Below are positions 25,859-36,997 of a DNA stretch of 64,000 nt, piece by piece. The notes under the pieces were generated by a model. That model had not been told where the DNA came from. It worked only from the letters and a program-made list of their open reading frames with translations, and did not search any database. Position numbers and translations under genes: made by a program. Source of the DNA: Xanthostigma xanthostigma (lineage: Eukaryota > Arthropoda > Insecta > Raphidioptera > Raphidiidae); NCBI GenBank assembly GCA_963575645.1, contig OY754469.1:23206001-23270000 (forward strand), in the 5' to 3' direction. Numbering within the stretch: the stretch's first letter is position 1; each line of letters opens with the position of its first letter.

Positions 25859-26861
25859 TGCAACACCTAGTGGTGCAATCGGCTCATCACACCTCCATGC
25901 GAATACCATGACATTCAATTTGTAAACAATCCATGTGAAGTCTATTAAAAATAAAAATGAGCTATAACAAGTCTATGCTCTGTGATACATGATTTTTTTT
26001 TATATTCATTTGAAATATGGATATTCTTGAAGATTCCATGAAGGCATGGAAAAAAAATCAATGAACAAAGCCCACCATTAAAAATACAAATTTTTTTTCA
26101 TATCATTTGTAAAATACTTATTTTGCATTAAAAAAAGAAGTTTCACTTTTTAATTTTTGTTGCACTTTTTATGATAAATATGTTTTTTAATAAATTAATT
26201 TATTTAAATCTAACTTCAATCATATATTTTGTTATTTTTTAATAAAAGATTTGACGAAAGTGAATTTTTCAAAAAACAAGAAAATAATAAAAATTAAAAA
26301 TTAAAAAAGAAATAAAAATATATGAGAAAAAATTGAGAAAATAAATTAAAACTAAAAAAAAACAATTAAAAACATAAAAACAAATTAAAAATTGAAAAAC
26401 AAATTTTCCAATGATGCTGGCGGGAATCGAACTCAAGATCCTGTTATTAGTTATTACTAGCCTAACGTCGTTACCGCTAGTCCACGGGCACACTCAGACT
26501 ATAAGCTGTTATTGTGGTACAGAAGTATATATGGGTGATACGAAAAATCGGTCCTATGAAAGTCACGTGGTCACAGAACTATAAAACTTGGAAACTTGCT
26601 TCATATACACGGCGTTATATGGGACAAAGGCAAAATCAATGTATAAGAATACGCTAGAGATTCGTTGGCATTTAGCACAGAAAAGAATCTCTAGCGAGAT
26701 TCTTCGATAGCAACTGTTTTTTGGTCGATGTTTTATGTAAAAAAATGTATAATGGTTTAATATGAAAATTTCTAAATTATCCTCCCTCCGCCATCACGTT
26801 TGCTGCAGATATACATATACGAGTATAGCTCTCGAGATGTGGTGAAAATTGCTTAAAATAT
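25859..26861. other. AT-rich DNA containing a tRNA-like module
   Basis: 26270-26410 is extremely A-rich on the plus strand (T-rich when read with the tRNA-like module on the minus strand). A small inverted pair 'agagattcg'/'agaatctct' lies at about 26651-26695. No gene is recognised; the frame at 26269-26493 (-) only reads through the low-complexity run. Confidence 0.4.
26411..26490 (-). other. tRNA-like module
   Basis: On the minus strand an A-box-like TGGACTAGCGG (26474-26484, one mismatch) is followed 40 nt later by a B-box-like AGTTCGATTCC (26423-26433, one mismatch). The module ends in 'gcatcatt' and then a T-rich stretch, the same layout as in the two family B modules. It looks like a tRNA-derived head of a SINE or SINE-like unit. 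Confidence 0.55.
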
Positions 26862-27944
26862 TAGTGGCGTGTGTAAGTCGGAAAAAATGCGAAAATGGTA
26901 AATGTTTTGAAGCGGAATGAAACTATTTTCCCTCCCCGTTTTAAAGGATGCTGAACACGATGGTGGCGTCACCCCAACGAGGGTGGCCCAACCTCTCAAA
27001 CCGGTCAAAAACCACCCCCGAGAGGGGTTAAACGCGATTTACTAGGTTTCCCTGCAGAAAGAAGTACTTTACCTTCGTTTTCGAGGATGCTGAGCACGGT
27101 GGTGGAGTTGGATATCGCGTCCGACTCCTATCAACCCCTCCACCGGCCAATACTCATCCCCGAAAAAAGTGATTTTTTTTTGCAATATCAACGGTAAATA
27201 TATGTTCTCCCCCCGTTTTCGACGTTGCTGAGTACGGTGGTGGTGGTGGATATTGCGTCCGACCCCTATCAACCCCTCGACCAGCCAATAATTACCCCCG
27301 GAAAGGGTGATTTTTTTTTATGCAATATCAACGGTAAATATATATTCTCTCCCCGTTTTCAAGGTTGCTGAGCACGGTGGCGGTGTTGGATATCGCGTCC
27401 GACCCCTACCAACCCTTTCACCGGCCAATACTCACCCCCGAAAAGGGTGATTTTTTTCCCATTCTCAATATCTTAGGAAACGGAGACAAATGTGTTTCCT
27501 GGTGATAATAAAAAAAATTCATCCCTTCCGGGGGTGAGTATTGACCGGTGAAGGGGTTGGTAGTGGTCGGACGCAATATCCAACACCACCACCGTGCTCA
27601 AAAATCTCGAAAACGGGGGGAGAACATATATTTACCGTAGATATTGCAAAAAAAATTTACCCTTTTCGGGGGTGAGTGTTAGTTGATGGAGGGGTTGGTA
27701 AAGGTCGGACGCGATATCCAACACCACCACCGTGCTCAGCATCCTCGAAAACGGGGGTAAAGTACTTCTTTCTGCAGGGAGACCTACTAAATCGCGTTTA
27801 ACCCCTCTCGGGGGTGATTTTTGGCCGGTTTGAGAGGAATTCTGACGCCGCCATCGTGTTCAGCATCCTCGAAAACGGGGGGGGGGAGGTAGTTTCATTC
27901 CGGCTCCAAATATTTACCGGTCCTCCGACTTACACACGCCACTA
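26862..27944. mobile_element. Modular fold-back element, family C copy 1
   Basis: Termini TAGTGGCGTGTGTAAGTCGG and its reverse complement bound the element. Inside, modules of about 150 bp ('gctgagcacggtggtgg', 'atatcgcgtccgacccct', 'gggtgattttttt', 'caatatcaacggtaaatata') run forward three times (27090-27470) and reversed twice (27520-27780). The outer arms carry 'aaaaccacccccgagagggg'. There is no transposase. Unequal module number between arms distinguishes it from a simple palindrome. Confidence 0.8.
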
Positions 27945-28645
27945 TATGCTTTTGTCCGAATGGTTGTTACTATTTTTCCTAAGTTAAAACTATTAAATAT
28001 ATATAACATTTTTTTATTGTTAATTCTCAGAGATTTTATCCGTTTTACAATACTTAATAGTGTTTTCAAATTTTGATTCTATAAGAGTAAAAATTCATGT
28101 AGCTGTCACTCAGCCGACTAGCCTTAATAGTGTCTTGTAGACTGTAGCTATTTTAGGAGTCCGTGACAACAGCATAAACAAAAATACTGAAGACCAAGAG
28201 CCTGAACTTTTTCGAAGCTAATTTAGGCATGGAACTGGAAGTGACACAATTAGTGCAAGATCCGGTATTAGAAATATATACCCTAATCTGTTATTTGATG
28301 ATGACTGAGTTATAGCACTGCCCCTCTGTGCTATATGACACATATTGATATAGACACTCACTAGACAAATAAATAAGCTTTGGCTAGTTCTCAGCTTTTT
28401 TAGAATAATTTTTGACTATAGTCACATTAGTCAGCTTATTGAACTTTTTGGAAGCTGTTTCAACTCTTATAGTGTACTTTAAGGGTTGATTACCCCTAAA
28501 CACGACTGCTCCTACTTGGTGACGCAAAATGTTAATTTCGTTATTATAAACTACATTATAAAGTATGACACTTCCATGCCTAAATCAGCTTCCAAAAAGA
28601 TCAATAAGCTATTAGGCTATAATGATTCAATGAGGCCATACAAAA
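27945..28645. other. No gene; small inverted words
   Basis: 'gaagctaatttaggcatgga' near 28216 and 'tccatgcctaaatcagcttc' near 28572 are reverse complements with one gap, suggesting the remains of a fold-back of roughly 400 bp. Nothing else can be supported. Confidence 0.4.
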
Positions 28646-29033
28646 TCATACTAATATTATAAATGCGAATGTGAGTTTGTTGTTTACTTGTTTGTTACGT
28701 TTTCACGCGTAAATCGCTGAACAGATTTCGGTAAAGTTTGGCAAGGAGATAGATTGCATCCCGAAGAAGGGCACAGGGTATCTTTTGTCTAAAAAAAACA
28801 ACTGAAGGAAGTGAAATAGGGGATGAAAGTTTGTATAGGGAACCCATCATTTCTCAAGTTAGGGATATGAAAATTCATATTTAGGCTTATGGTAAGAAGT
28901 AAAGGATTACGTAATTCAGCGTTTCTGCAAAATCATCTCTCAAGAAGGTAAAAGAAGATGATTTTAAAATTTACAATTAATATACCTGTCTGGTTTGAAC
29001 TCAATCGCGTGCGGAGCGGCAGGTAGCAGCTAG
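28646..29033 (+). mobile_element. Helitron-like non-autonomous element
   Basis: It begins TCATACTAATATTATAAATG after an A and ends GGTAGCAGCTAG before a T, consistent with Helitron insertion between A and T. The start and the 'atcgcgtgcggagcggcagg' tail match a repeat type common in many insects. No helicase or Rep domain is present. Confidence 0.7.
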
Positions 29034-31215
29034 TAATAAATAAAATGACTGTTTTCTATAAGAAATCATTGCCAAAAATAGGTACAGCTGCGGATATTTT
29101 ATTGCAATACGTTAGATATTTACGGAGATACACATATTTAATTTTACTTGTCGCTTAATTAACGTCAATCGCGTGGCTGTAGGTATTAGTAGTGCGCTAC
29201 TTACAAGCGCATCGGCGTTGTTGACGTCAGCCGCGAGAAAGGAAAAATAAGTTGAGGACCATTTCAATCAACTTTATAGAAATATTGTAAAGCCGTTTTA
29301 AAAGCCAGGTAAAAAAAATCAACGGTATTATTTAAATTAGACGGAGCTGATTCTCCTGATAAAAATCGTTTATAAACTTAATAGGTACATTGCTTATGCA
29401 AATTAGTATAAGAGGTTATGCCTTTTGGTCACAGATACCAAGGTTTGTATGAAATAATGTTTTGTTTTTAATTGATTTAAACTAAAGATAAGGATAACAA
29501 TTTAAATATATCTAATTGCAGTATATTTTTCACGGATATGTTTATCTGTCAAATCACGTAGTATTATAAATATTGCATGCTTTAAAGCACGCTTTGCAGA
29601 TTGTTTGATTTTTTGAATTAAAAAGAATAAAGAACGAAGAAAAAGAATACTTTTATGATAAAGAATCTTGCAAGAAGAATATTTATATATCATAAATAGT
29701 TGATTTGTAGAAATAATTAATAATTCATTATAAGTTTTGCGAACTTTACAAGATAGACTATCAAATAGTACGAATCATAAAACATGTTTATATTTTTTGT
29801 GTAATTAATGTTGTGGTTGATATAAATATCAAAACATCTTCCGTATGCTCATAAAAAGTATTTTATTATTTATTGTTTCAGCAAATTTTATATTACATCT
29901 CAATATATTATAATTCGAGCTCCAGTTCTATTCTAAAAACAAGTGAAAGTGTTAATTAGATTTAGAATTAAAAATGGGCTTGAAAATAGTTGAACGTGTA
30001 GAGATGTTGTTTACATGGTGTTTCTATTTTCCATCCATTACAAATGGTGAATCTATTAATTGGATTTTTCACATATTTAATTAAATATACGAAATAGTAC
30101 CTACTAGGCCCAATTACTCTGGCTGTCAGTGGCCTTAAAAAATAAATAAAAATGCAGTATCAAATAATTTTCAACTATAGAAATTGCACAACCCTTGAAA
30201 CAATATGTGCATAATTGTGTTTAAATCGGATAAATCCTTCGATAGGCCTGTCCAAAAATGGCGCCAAATTACACAGAGTTTTGACGAGACTTTATGATGC
30301 CGCTATTCGATCAACGCCAGTAGTGTATGCGTGCCATTATTGTACTATGCAAATATGGAGTGTAATAGTGATTTGGATCGGATACTTCTTTTGAGTCAGT
30401 GAACTTTCACTGCTGTATATAATATAATTTTTTATTTACTTGAATAATTTTTTGTTCTTAAACAATATTTTTATATTAATTTTTTTCTCAGCAAGAAAAT
30501 AAATAATTAATATTTATAAAGCGCAATTAGTAATTTGCGGCAATCAGGGGTTCGTTTCCTTGTAACTTTGTAGTTTCAAGGTAATAAAGTTATTACAAAA
30601 GATAATTAATTACAGAGGTGAAAGTGCATTTGATTGTGTTGAAACTTTGCGCTGATTAACAATATTTATAATTAGTCTCAAGTCATTTGCAAAAAAGTAA
30701 TGTTATGATTGTTACAATGTTAATAACATAATGTAGCGTGATAATATTTGATTATATAATAATACATTTTTTTTAACAAAAATTTGAGTTTTTTATGTAA
30801 ATGTTGCAAAACCGTTTTCCTTTATAATTCAATATCGTGATTATATTTTTATGGTGATTTAAATTATTTTTATAGGAAAGCTTGGAATCTAATTTTTGTC
30901 ACATACTTAAGTGATGAAATATATTAATCGGTAACTATGTATGTTATTGTCAGAGAACTATAAAAAAAATTTAATCTTTTATTTACTTTTAAGTTAAATA
31001 TATTCTTCAAAAAATTATAAGCTTAGTCAGTCGCATCTATAAAAGTATTCAGTTAATAATGTTCACTCGAAAATTTATCGAAAAACTCTTAAATAATAAT
31101 TTTTTTTGTCTACATGGTTTGGAACGATGAATGAATTGGTAAAATATGTTATTTAAATTATTATAAAAATTTGAGATATTGTAAAATATAACTGAATGCT
31201 CTATTGTTGTTATTA
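29034..31215. other. AT-rich DNA without recognised features
   Basis: I see no repeat pair, domain or RNA gene in this stretch apart from a short word near 30315 shared with 10490. Frames at 29502-29693 and 31049-31243 (-) are short, AT-rich and unrecognised. Confidence 0.4.
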
Positions 31216-31289
31216 TTAATTTATTCGCAATTATCAAATTCATAATTATATGTCCATAATTATGAATTTGATAATTGCGAATAAATTAA
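31216..31289. repeat. Perfect 33-bp stem hairpin
   Basis: The left arm 31216-31248 and the right arm 31257-31289 are exact reverse complements, with the 8-nt loop TATGTCCA. The stem is AT-rich. Confidence 0.85.
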
Positions 31290-32020
31290 GACATGCTAAT
31301 AATGATACATACGATTTCGTTTTAGAAAACTTATATTTTATTTGTATGAACTCAGAACTGGTAATGATAATGAAATCACAGCTACTGTAAATGTCACTGA
31401 AATTAATATTATGCAAGTTATTGGCTTCTACACTAATCCGTGTAATCAGCCATATCTGTAGGTAGTTTATTGATTGTTATCATTAGAAATCATTGAATCA
31501 AAAATCATGCTTGAATTAACAAATCATTCTCCTTGATGTTATAAAAATCCTAAATAAATATATACTCGTAAATGTGATTATGTTTTGCATGTTTGTTATT
31601 TAATCACACCTCCATGCAAACGGCGCAACGGAATTCAGATACATTTTGTTGGCAGGATGACTCGGACATCTAAGCTGTTTCTCAGATAATGGGGTGTACG
31701 AACAATCGAGTCCTGTCATAAGGGTTCCGTTTTTTAAGGTAAATATCTTCAGATTACATGATTTCATAATGTCGAATTCTCTCACCTATTTCGTGGTTTA
31801 TTCATGTTCAACTAAATACAGCACAATGCCTCGAAAATTAAATCACTTACTTGAAAAGTCGTTTTTACGTGAACTCACCACATCTTACTGTCTCCACCTA
31901 TTTGATGCATTTTTTAAGATTCTTTTAAGTTCACGCGAACGGAGCCGGGATTAAAGCTGATATAGGAATGTTTTTAAGTTGCATAATATATAAATTACAG
32001 TGTATTCACCGAAAGTGTTA

Positions 32021-32597
32021 ACAGTGAATAATTCGTGTCCTGCTAGATACAAAAAAAAGTTTAGATAGTTTTTTATTCAACTCAAGATTTACTATCGGAA
32101 ACTGCTGAGGTATGTACTTCAAACTCAACCGGAAATATACATGCATTTTTTTCGACTGGTAACATATTATATTTTTTTTACATTTTCGAAAACTTCATTT
32201 TTTCTTTATATAATTTCAAATGAAATTTTCATAAGGTTACATAAGAAAATATTCGAGAAAAACTTTATCAAATTATTTATTAAATAATTGCGCAGTAATA
32301 ATTAATTATTATTAATAATTTACACATGTGTGCAGTGCTATGAAAAATTATTATTATTGTGTATTTAATTATTAAATTAATAACGTTTTTCTCTAATATT
32401 TTCTTATGTAACCTTATGAGAATTTTATACCAATTATGGAGAAAAAATGGAGATTTCGAAAATATAAAAAAAATGTGTCGCAATTTGAAAAAAAATACAC
32501 GTACACTCAGCAGTTTCCGATAGTAAATCACGAATTGAACAAAAAATTATTTAAAAATTTATTTTGTATCTAGTAGGACACAAGAATTATTCACTGT
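32021..32597. mobile_element. Inverted-repeat element
   Basis: Left end ACAGTGAATAATTCGTGTCC and right end (reverse complement ACAGTGAATAATTCTTGTGT) match. 'atttactatcggaaactgct' on the left pairs with 'agcagtttccgatagtaaat' on the right, and 'aaggttacataagaaaatat' pairs with 'atattttcttatgtaacctt'. The arms are about 250 bp and moderately diverged; the centre is AT-rich. No transposase. Confidence 0.75.
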
Positions 32598-32625
32598 ATC
32601 TTGGTGCATCCATAAAATGCAGAGT

Positions 32626-32844
32626 TCAGCATTCCCATTCGGCTTGTCTAAACACCCACTGGGGATACTTTCGGTCTCCATAAAATAAATCCCAGCAGAA
32701 GAGTGTAGTTTGGATGTTCTGAACTGCATTGTGATGGCTGTGGCCTGTGCCTGCCAATGCGTGGACGTTCGTACTTTTCAACGTATTTTTAACAAAACCG
32801 ATCAATTTTGCCGAGCGGCAGTGACGATCCGAGACGATCGCCAT
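32626..32844 (-). CDS. Hypothetical small ORF (72 aa), unrecognised
   Basis: This frame is noticeably less AT-rich than its surroundings, starts with ATG in the context 'aatATGGCG', and contains His/Cys-rich words such as HALAGTGHSHHNAVQ. I do not recognise any domain, signal peptide or membrane segment. It might be an exon, a short peptide gene or a remnant of a transposon. The base composition is the only positive argument; no splice signals or second exon could be identified. Confidence 0.2.
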   Translation of the reverse strand: MAIVSDRHCRSAKLIGFVKNTLKSTNVHALAGTGHSHHNAVQNIQTTLFCWDLFYGDRKYPQWVFRQAEWEC

Positions 32845-33954
32845 ATTATGAATGCACCTTTATTGACACTTTTGCTGTATTAATGGTAAAATATAGTATG
32901 AATCAATTAGTAACTTAATAAACAGAAAGTATCATTTATTTCAATTACTCATTCGTTCTATGTACGTCCGGTGTAAATCAATTATACCGTAGAATAATAA
33001 GTGATTACCTTGGCGTCTTAGCAAGACCATGTAAATTTAGACTATTTCTATGCCATTATAAAAAAAAATGATAAAGTTAATACATGTATATTTTTCTAAC
33101 AAAAAAGTGAATGTACTACTTAATTAATATAGGTACCTAAAGATACCAAAATTAAGGCAATATTATATTTTAGCGAAAGCTCGAATATGCAGCTGTTCAG
33201 CTATTTTTATAAGAAGCTGAAATTACTTCAATCATCCTGTTAAGTTTATTTTTTATCGACTTATCAGTTCAATGAATAGTACGTTTGTGGGTACATATTA
33301 TGTTATTTGTTGGAATTAGCGAAGAGATTTCCGATCAGCGATCAAATATTTTTAAGTATCGAAATAAAAATATAAAAGTCGCCTTCATAATTCTGCTTTA
33401 TATTTTAAAAAGTTGAAATATTAAGTATATGTCTACATGCTGAACCGATTTCAACCATCAAAAATGTAGGAATGTATTAAAAAATTCGATAGTTTTGAAA
33501 AATCAGTTTTCTCCGATTCGTTTGACATTTAGTATACCTTACGCTGATTCGACACTGTATCTGTTTTAGTTATAGAAATAAAGGGTACATTACTGATATT
33601 TTTTATAACGCTATTTTCCGGAACTTTCGTCACACGAATTATTTTTTATAACGTTCAAATTTACTTACTGAACAGTGTATTTAATTTGATGCAAATGTTG
33701 GATTGATAATAATATTGCAATCAAATAAATATTTCTTCGAGAGGTGTATTAAATCCTTATTTTTTTATTTTGGCCAAAAACCAACTCAAGTCCATATAAT
33801 AAAACCGTAATAAGCTTAGCAAATGCACAATAGGGTGCTTACCTGCGAGCCGATTTTTTTATAATTTCAAAACAAGTACATACATCTATGTTAAAAATTC
33901 ATTATTATTTAACTGTAAAAGCTACTGTTAACTTTTATACATATACATTATATA
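32845..33954. other. No gene recognised
   Basis: AT-rich sequence without clear repeats or frames. Confidence 0.4.
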
Positions 33955-34040
33955 TAATAGTCCAAGAGCTATCAAACATTTTTGGGTAGGTCTTTGAGGC
34001 AGCGTTAAAATTTGTGTAACACTTCTTTGGTAATCTCTGA

Positions 34041-34077
34041 ACACAAAATTGAAGACGCCAGGTCTTCAATTTTGTGT
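34041..34077. repeat. Perfect 16-bp stem hairpin
   Basis: ACACAAAATTGAAGAC and GTCTTCAATTTTGTGT are exact reverse complements separated by GCCAG. It lies inside the 1.6-kb TIR element. Confidence 0.8.
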
Positions 34078-34449
34078 GGTTAGGCCTCCAATAGGTTATA
34101 GACGGCCTTCCCTCCACGTTTACTTTTAAACTGGCTAAAACTCCCAATAATCTATCAAGATGGAGGTACTCTCAGCTTATGTTATTTTTAATAGTGTGTG
34201 GGTGTTTTTAATAGTGTGGATGAGCAATACGAAATGATTTTGACAAATTCGTATTGTTACAATGTGCTACAGAGAATTTAACACATTTTTGAAAATCGAC
34301 CATTTTTCGGAGCTCATAGCTAGGCAAAGATTGGAGATAGATAAAAAGTGTGAAGCTAAAGTTGTAGAGAATTTTATCAGCTTTCATTATGTATTACAAC
34401 AAAATTTCGTACGACGTACCGTTTTCGAGATGAAAGCAAAAAACCAAAA

Positions 34450-34507
34450 GCCCGAAGGAGGGAGCACAAAGATGGTCCCGTCTTCTTTGTGCTCCCCCCC
34501 TTCGGGC
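34450..34507. repeat. GC-rich hairpin, stem about 23 bp
   Basis: 'gcccgaaggagggagcacaa' pairs with the downstream 'ttgtgctccccccc' and 'ttcgggc', with one mismatch and one bulge and a loop of about 10 nt. GC content is far above the surroundings. Confidence 0.75.
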
Positions 34508-35032
34508 GTACCTCGGAGGGGTAAGGACTTTTAGTATGTTTATCTCCTAACTAGTCCAAACAAAGTTCCTAAGTCAAATGTTCTGCTTTCGACTTTTCCA
34601 TCTACAAATTATTCGTTGCTTAAGCTATTGCGTGTATACTATTGTTTTTTACCGATTTTTAATTATAGTCAAAGACATAGGATTATGACTAACAATAAAT
34701 TAAGGTTATGTTTTTTGACGCGCATTCTTTAATTCTTTATTTTTAACCGACTTCAACAAAAAGGAGGAGGTTCTATGTTCGTCTGTAAATTTTTTTTATT
34801 TTTTTTTATGTATGTTCACCTATTTCTCCGTCAATTATGAACCGATTTTCAAATTTTTTTTTATTCGAAAGAGTGCACTTCCGAGGTGGTCCCATCGGAA
34901 CCAAGTCAGGATCTGATGGTGGATCCCGGAGAAATCGAGGGAAACTCTCAAATTTCAAAGACACGCATAATGTTTTTTATGTATGTTCACCAATTTTTAG
35001 TGTTAGATTAACACTAAAAAGAGAAAAATAAA

Positions 35033-35240
35033 ATATTTTTAACAAAAAAATTGAACCGACTTCAAAAAAGGCACTAAAAAGTAAAAAAATAATTGCGTAT
35101 TGAAATGTTTTGGAGTCGGTGTATTTCTCGGAATAGATTTCATTTTGGCTGACACCGACTCCAAAACATTTCAATACCCAATTATTTTTTACTTTTTAGT
35201 GCCTTTTTGGAAGTCGGTTCAATTTTTTTGTTAAAAATAT
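35033..35240. repeat. Inverted repeat with AACCGACTTC motif
   Basis: 'atttttaacaaaaaaattga' and 'accgacttcaaaaaaggcac' on the left pair with the reverse strand at 35155-35240. Arms are about 85 bp and the loop about 35 bp. The AACCGACTTC word also occurs at 34745 and is known from a widespread insect repeat. Confidence 0.75.
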
Positions 35241-35859
35241 GTTATGTATTAAATATTCAATACTTCTAAAAATATAAAAGTTAATTACATATATTAATAA
35301 AAGTAACGAATGAATAAAGATTTTAAAATTCCTGTAATCAAAAAATTGTTGATTTCAGATGACATTTAATGGTCACTTATATTATAATTCGTGAATTTTT
35401 ATATTCACTAATTCATATTGTGAGTATTCACTAATTCTGAATGGTACGATTCTAGCATTGACAAATAGTGAATATGCACTTGTAATTATTGAAAAATCAC
35501 TGATTCCTGTTTAGAGAGTACACAAATTTTCATGCTACTTCAGATACCTACCCAAAAATGTTTGATGGCTCTTGGACTATAATATCGTTAGAAGACTAGT
35601 TATGCATACTTTGGGCGTTTTCGGTAGATGCACCTTGATAATAAAAATAGAAAAGTTGATCTTAGTGGTCATTGGTCAGTGTGCGTGCGGAAACTGGAGA
35701 TATCCCCGACATTGTAACATTGCTCTCACTAATGCAGAACCAGACTTTAAATAAATACTAACCACAACAAGATGTTACTGTACTTAGATACAGATGCAAT
35801 AGATACTAAAAACTAAATACGTGCGACTCTCGACAGTTCGCAAACATTAAAAACATTTC

Positions 35860-36790
35860 AGCCAATTGGGTGAAAGGATCATTCTAACATTAAAAAGTAT
35901 TTACATTGGACGTATAATAAACGAAATAAAATTTCTGTCAATGCGTGCGGTGACGCGGGTAACGGCTAGTAATAAATATTATGATCAATGTTGAATACTG
36001 GGATGACCCATTCCAAAATTATTTGAAAAAAAATTTAAATAATTTTGGAATGGGTCATCCCACTATTCAACATTGATATGCATTTCCAAAATATTACTAT
36101 TACTATTTGCATGATTATAAAATGGTTTCACACGTAAAAATTAACCAAAGTATGCTTATGAGCTACCTAACTAATTTCTTTTTAATAGATCTTCGTAAGA
36201 AAAGAACAGCTGACATTTTTTATTTTCAAAATATTTCCGACACTATAAAGTTTAGAAAAAAAATTACTGAATATTTCTGGAATAATAAACTATTATGAAA
36301 TGTATACCAATATGACAAAAAAAAACCAACTCTATAGCGTATATCTCTTTTGCGCATGCGCCGATTTTTCCTAAAAACAATAGGACTTTTCAGTCATGTC
36401 AAACACCTTACTAAAGATTGGTTTTTATCCGGTCAATCGTTTCACCTATACCTATTATGCTCACAGACTAACAGAGGAACAGGCTTTTTCTAAATATAGG
36501 TATATGTTTTTTTGGACTCGAGGGACTTTAATATGACAAAAAAAAACAACTCTATAGCGTATATTTTTTTTGCGCATGTGCCAATTTTTCTAAAAACAAT
36601 AGAACTTTTCATAATTACATGTTAAACATCTTACCAACGATTGGTTTTCATTCGGTCAACCGTTTCACCTGTAACATGCTCACAGACTAACAGAGGAACA
36701 GGTTTTTTTCAATTATATGTTTTTTGGACTCAGGGGACTTTTCTGTAAAATTTTGAAAAGTGAATTTTGATCTAAATTGGTTCTATTTCC
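35860..36790 (-). repeat. Dispersed repeat family A, copy 5, with hairpin insert and duplication
   Basis: It begins 'cagccaattgggtgaaagga' and follows the copy 2 order. A hairpin interrupts it at 35982-36078. The block 'atatgacaaaaaaaaacca' through 'cagaggaacagg' is duplicated in tandem (about 36311-36531 and 36532-36745), with clear divergence between the two halves. Confidence 0.7.
35982..36078. repeat. Hairpin with about 43-bp arms
   Basis: 'atcaatgttgaatactggga' and 'tgacccattccaaaattatt' on the left pair with the sequence at 36034-36077 with one or two mismatches, around a loop of about 8 nt. It is inserted in family A copy 5 and absent at that place from the other copies. Confidence 0.8.
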
Positions 36791-36997
36791 ACTTGTGGTG
36801 TTGGAATGATAAAACACTGCCATCTTGGCTCGGGGTGTAAACGATGTAGCCAAACTGGATAATGTCATAAAATTGACGCTTTTTACACAGATGTTAAGCT
36901 AGTTATTTGTATTATTAATTCTTCCTTTCTCTAATGCAATATTGTCCAAATTGTTTTCCTTATAGTTACGCAGAAAAATTGAAAAGTCTGAAAATAT

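Larger units (their letters stand above)
33955..35582. mobile_element. 1.6-kb element with about 38-bp terminal inverted repeats
   Basis: The left end AATAGTCCAAGAGCTATCAA continues to 'ttttgggtaggt', and the right end is its reverse complement with one or two changes. The interior carries several hairpins, a common insect repeat beginning 'aaccgacttcaacaaaaagg' (34745), and no transposase. A 90-codon frame at 34262-34534 (+) runs across one hairpin and is not recognised. It is a non-autonomous DNA transposon or a composite of nested insertions. Confidence 0.65.
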
